The position numbers and the translations under genes were made by a program. A stretch of 7,375 bases of DNA from DATDVH01 sp035290045 (lineage in GTDB: Bacteria > Patescibacteriota > Microgenomatia > UBA1406 > HO2-37-13b), in assembly GCA_035290045.1 (NCBI GenBank), contig DATDVH010000031.1:1-7375 (forward strand), written 5' to 3'. Numbering within the stretch: position 1 is the stretch's first letter; every line of letters begins with the position of its first letter. Positions 5,119 to 7,375 of the stretch are shown piece after piece. Under the pieces are notes generated by a model. It saw only the letters and a program-made list of their open reading frames with translations, was not told the origin of the DNA and made no database searches.

Positions 5119-6590
5119 TGGTTGAAGACGTACAAAAGATCAAGTCGCGTAGTTTTTTAAGCGCTTTCACATTAGTTGCTCAGACTTCTTATGCGGCTTT
5201 TTTAGGTTTTGGTGCTTTTTTTATTCTGACTTTGAAGTCCGGCATACATCTTTTGGGAATTTATAATACAGTGCTTGCGATGCTTTCTTTTTTTAACTAT
5301 TTTACCAATTTAGGACTTGCGGCTGCACTTCTTCAAAAAAAAGACTTAGAAAAAAAGGACATACATACGGCTTTTTTTATTCAGTTTTTTCTTACGATCA
5401 TTGCAATTATAATTGGTTTTTTACTCACAAATCATTTATTCACTTTTTATAAAGATCTTCCCCATACTGCGATATATCTTTATTGGGCGGTATTGGTTTC
5501 TTTTTTCTTACTTTCTTTGAAAACAATCCCTTCTGTCCTTCTTGAGAAAAAAATCGCTATTTATAAAGTCGTTTTTGTCCAAGCTTTAGAAAATACTGTT
5601 TTTTATGCCTGTGTCATCATTTTTTCTCTTCTTGGTTTTGAGATATATGGATTGGTTATTGCAGTATTGTTTCGTTCACTGACAGGAGTGATCGCTATTT
5701 ATATCATGTATCCATGGTCTCCTCGTTTGATTTTCTCATTGCACTCTGCAAAACGATTACTTCGTTATGGTATCCCTTTTCAGGGAAATTCATTTTTGGC
5801 GCTTATCAAAGATGACCTTCTGATTATTTATCTTGGATCTGCGATAGGGTTAACAAACTTAGGATATGTGACTTTTGGTAAAAAATATGCAGAATTTTCT
5901 ATACGTATAGTCATGGATAGTATAAATCGCGTCGCATTTCCACTTTTTGCCCGTTTTCAAAAAGAAAAAGAATTGCTTGCCAAAAGCCTTGAAAAAGTAT
6001 TATTTTATGAATCACTCTTTATCTTTCCCATTCTTATGGGAGCTGTTTTTATCTTTGATAGTTTATTAAAAATCATTCCAGGATATTATGAAAAATGGAA
6101 TATAGCTCTTTTTTCTTTTTATTTTTTCTCCGTCTCATCTTTTTTTGTCAGTATGAGTACGCCGTTTATCAATCTTTTCAATGCAATTGGAAAGTTGAAA
6201 ATAAGCCTTATGTTCATGGTCTTATGGACTGCTCTTTTATGGGGATTAGTTATTGTGTTGATGCGTTTTTTTGGTTATGATGGTATATCTATTGCCTTTT
6301 TCGTTATGTCGCTCACTTTCATATTTGTGGTTAAGGTCGCTCATCGGTATGTACATTTTTCTCTTAAAAAGGCTCTCTATCCCTCTTTTATCTCAATGTG
6401 CGTTATGGGAGTATATTTATTTTTTATACGAGAAATTATGGTATCCTATTTTCATACTGTTTTATTGCACGTTGTCTTTTCTATTATTGGAGCAGTGGTG
6501 CTCTATTTCTTATTTATATTTCTATTAAAGGGTAAAGCATTTTACCAAGAAATGAGAGAATTGTTCGTATTCAAAAAAGATACTTTATGA
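5118..6590 (+). CDS. Wzx-like oligosaccharide flippase (MOP superfamily)
   Basis: This 490-residue protein has 12-14 hydrophobic segments and little else, as in polysaccharide-type MOP flippases that turn lipid-linked sugars across the membrane. Two family-typical areas stand out. One is the first cytoplasmic loop, NLGLAAALLQKKDL (64-77), matching the WzxC-style GLGAALIQRKDL pattern. The other is the central repeat start LLRYGIPFQGNSFLALIKDDLLI (214-236), which matches the second-half entry helix of Wzx proteins with its paired acidic residues. A basic cytoplasmic loop (about 277-292, KEKELLAKSLEK) follows. The start is well bounded: an in-frame TAA lies at 5094-5096 with no other start codon before 5118. 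No Shine-Dalgarno site is visible; the upstream bases are T-rich. The stop overlaps the glycosyltransferase start by 4 nt, indicating one transcript and a shared glycan pathway. Confidence 0.9.
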   Translation: MVEDVQKIKSRSFLSAFTLVAQTSYAAFLGFGAFFILTLKSGIHLLGIYNTVLAMLSFFNYFTNLGLAAALLQKKDLEKKDIHTAFFIQFFLTIIAIIIGFLLTNHLFTFYKDLPHTAIYLYWAVLVSFFLLSLKTIPSVLLEKKIAIYKVVFVQALENTVFYACVIIFSLLGFEIYGLVIAVLFRSLTGVIAIYIMYPWSPRLIFSLHSAKRLLRYGIPFQGNSFLALIKDDLLIIYLGSAIGLTNLGYVTFGKKYAEFSIRIVMDSINRVAFPLFARFQKEKELLAKSLEKVLFYESLFIFPILMGAVFIFDSLLKIIPGYYEKWNIALFSFYFFSVSSFFVSMSTPFINLFNAIGKLKISLMFMVLWTALLWGLVIVLMRFFGYDGISIAFFVMSLTFIFVVKVAHRYVHFSLKKALYPSFISMCVMGVYLFFIREIMVSYFHTVLLHVVFSIIGAVVLYFLFIFLLKGKAFYQEMRELFVFKKDTL

Positions 6591-7375
6591 AAAAAAAACT
6601 TGCTGTTATTACTGTTAATTATCAAAATTATGCTGTTACGGAAGAATTTATTGAGTGTTTTAAGAAAATGAATTCACCAGATTTTAAGGTTTTTATTTCT
6701 GATCTTTCAGTTAAAAGACAAATCATATCTCACCAAAAATGGTTAGAAGTTATTCTGTCTGAGAATAAAGGGTATGCTAGGGGAGTTAATGTCGGTATTG
6801 AACGTGCTCTTTCCCAAGGATATAATCAGTTCGTCGTGATGAACAATGATACGAGAGTAGAAAAGGATTTTATCAATACGGTTCAAAAGAGCCTCAATAC
6901 ACATCCTCGGGCGTTAGTCTCGGGTAAAATCTATTATGAAGCGGGATATGAGTATCATACAACGCGTTATAAAAAACAAGAGTTAGGACACGTTCTTTGG
7001 TATGCAGGAGGGTTAGTTGACTGGAAAAATGCATATACGACTCACAGAGGTGTTGATGAAGTTGATCAAGGTCGCTACGATCTTTTTGAAAAAACTGAGT
7101 TTATTACTGGTTGTTTGATGCTTTTTGATAAAGCAGTTATTGATGCAGTGGGTCCGTGGGATGAACGCTATTTTCTTTATTATGAAGATGCTGATTGGTG
7201 CGAACGTGCAAAGCGCAAAAATATATCTCTTTATTATGATCCAACAGTCGTCATCTGGCATAAAAATGCACAGTCAACTGGCGGCGCTGGTTCATCAGTG
7301 CACAAGCGTTATCAAGAAAAAAATCGTCTGATTTTCGGCTTAAAGTATGCGCCCTTTCGCACAAAGATTCATCTG
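6587..7375 (+). CDS. Family 2 glycosyltransferase, rhamnosyltransferase/COG1216-like (3' partial)
   Basis: The frame opens with ATG at 6587, overlapping the flippase TGA in an ATGA junction, and stays open for 263 codons to the window edge, so the C-terminus is missing. It is a cytoplasmic GT-A-fold enzyme that would add a sugar from a nucleotide donor to the lipid-linked glycan. Visible motifs, in order, are the opening strand LAVITVNYQNY (5-15), NKGYARGVNVGI (60-71, for the usual GFAxGxNxGI), the metal-site equivalent VVMNNDT (83-89), FITGCLML (172-179) and YYEDADWCERA (198-208) with the catalytic-base region E200-D201. WHKNAQS (224-230) and the RYQEKNRLIF (241-250) segment close the visible part. 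The usual VVDNxS motif after the first strand is altered to FISDLSV (36-42), keeping D39. The family's usual length suggests a few dozen residues are cut off. The donor sugar is unknown. Confidence 0.92.
   Translation, partial: MKKKLAVITVNYQNYAVTEEFIECFKKMNSPDFKVFISDLSVKRQIISHQKWLEVILSENKGYARGVNVGIERALSQGYNQFVVMNNDTRVEKDFINTVQKSLNTHPRALVSGKIYYEAGYEYHTTRYKKQELGHVLWYAGGLVDWKNAYTTHRGVDEVDQGRYDLFEKTEFITGCLMLFDKAVIDAVGPWDERYFLYYEDADWCERAKRKNISLYYDPTVVIWHKNAQSTGGAGSSVHKRYQEKNRLIFGLKYAPFRTKIHL

Noticed and set aside
6095..6528. Two out-of-frame plus-strand open frames inside the flippase
   Set aside because: They are shifted-frame readings of hydrophobic codons; the flippase frame carries the family pattern.
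7013..7331. Open frames on both strands inside the glycosyltransferase
   Set aside because: The frame starting at 6587 carries the GT2 motifs over this whole region, so these are shadows.
1..7375. CRISPR array, insertion sequence or phage attachment site near the tRNA
   Set aside because: No spaced direct repeats, no transposase or integrase motifs, and I noticed no duplicate of the tRNA 3' end elsewhere in the window.
1..7375. Use of UGA as glycine (Gracilibacteria-type code)
   Set aside because: TGA ends the adaptor, ATPase and flippase genes exactly at overlapping starts, and no gene contains an internal TGA.

Overview
The window reads as a piece of an AT-rich bacterial chromosome coding for two envelope-related gene groups that flank a tRNA-Cys gene. 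The compact layout (overlapping ATGA-type junctions, 34 bp between divergent genes), few Shine-Dalgarno sites, a tRNA without encoded CCA, and the pairing of a MacAB-like exporter with a large PTPS-related/YfhO-like membrane protein suggest a Candidate Phyla Radiation (Patescibacteria) member. That placement is inference from gene style; there is no taxonomic marker here. TGA acts as a normal stop at the ends of three genes, which argues against the UGA-glycine code of Gracilibacteria/Absconditabacteria.

Positions 1-2948, minus strand: a three-gene operon read from 2948 down to 87. It encodes a periplasmic-adaptor-like (HlyD/MacA-type) protein, a MacB/LolD-type ABC ATPase and a MacB-type FtsX-domain permease. 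The genes overlap by 8 nt and 4 nt, so all three are probably translated together as one tripartite exporter. Beyond the permease stop are a short tandem heptamer tract and a weak hint (GGAG then ATG) of another gene leaving the window.

Positions 2990-3328: a complete tRNA-Cys(GCA) on the plus strand behind an extended -10 box, then 235 bp without an intact gene. That gap holds a 43-codon protein-like open stretch on the minus strand with no start codon, possibly a gene remnant, and a weak hairpin.

Positions 3329-7375: a surface-polysaccharide-type group. A 584-residue multi-pass membrane protein (minus) diverges from a Wzx-like MOP-superfamily flippase (plus). The flippase overlaps by 4 nt a family 2 glycosyltransferase that runs off the right edge. 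The likely roles are sugar transfer in the cytoplasm (GT2), flipping of the lipid-linked product (Wzx-like) and possibly an outside-facing GT-C-type step (the membrane protein). No substrate can be assigned.

I did not find a clearly new biological system. The best leads are the start-less remnant, the GT-C-like membrane protein beside the flippase, the very short or absent predicted leaders, and the glycine-rich insert in the permease.
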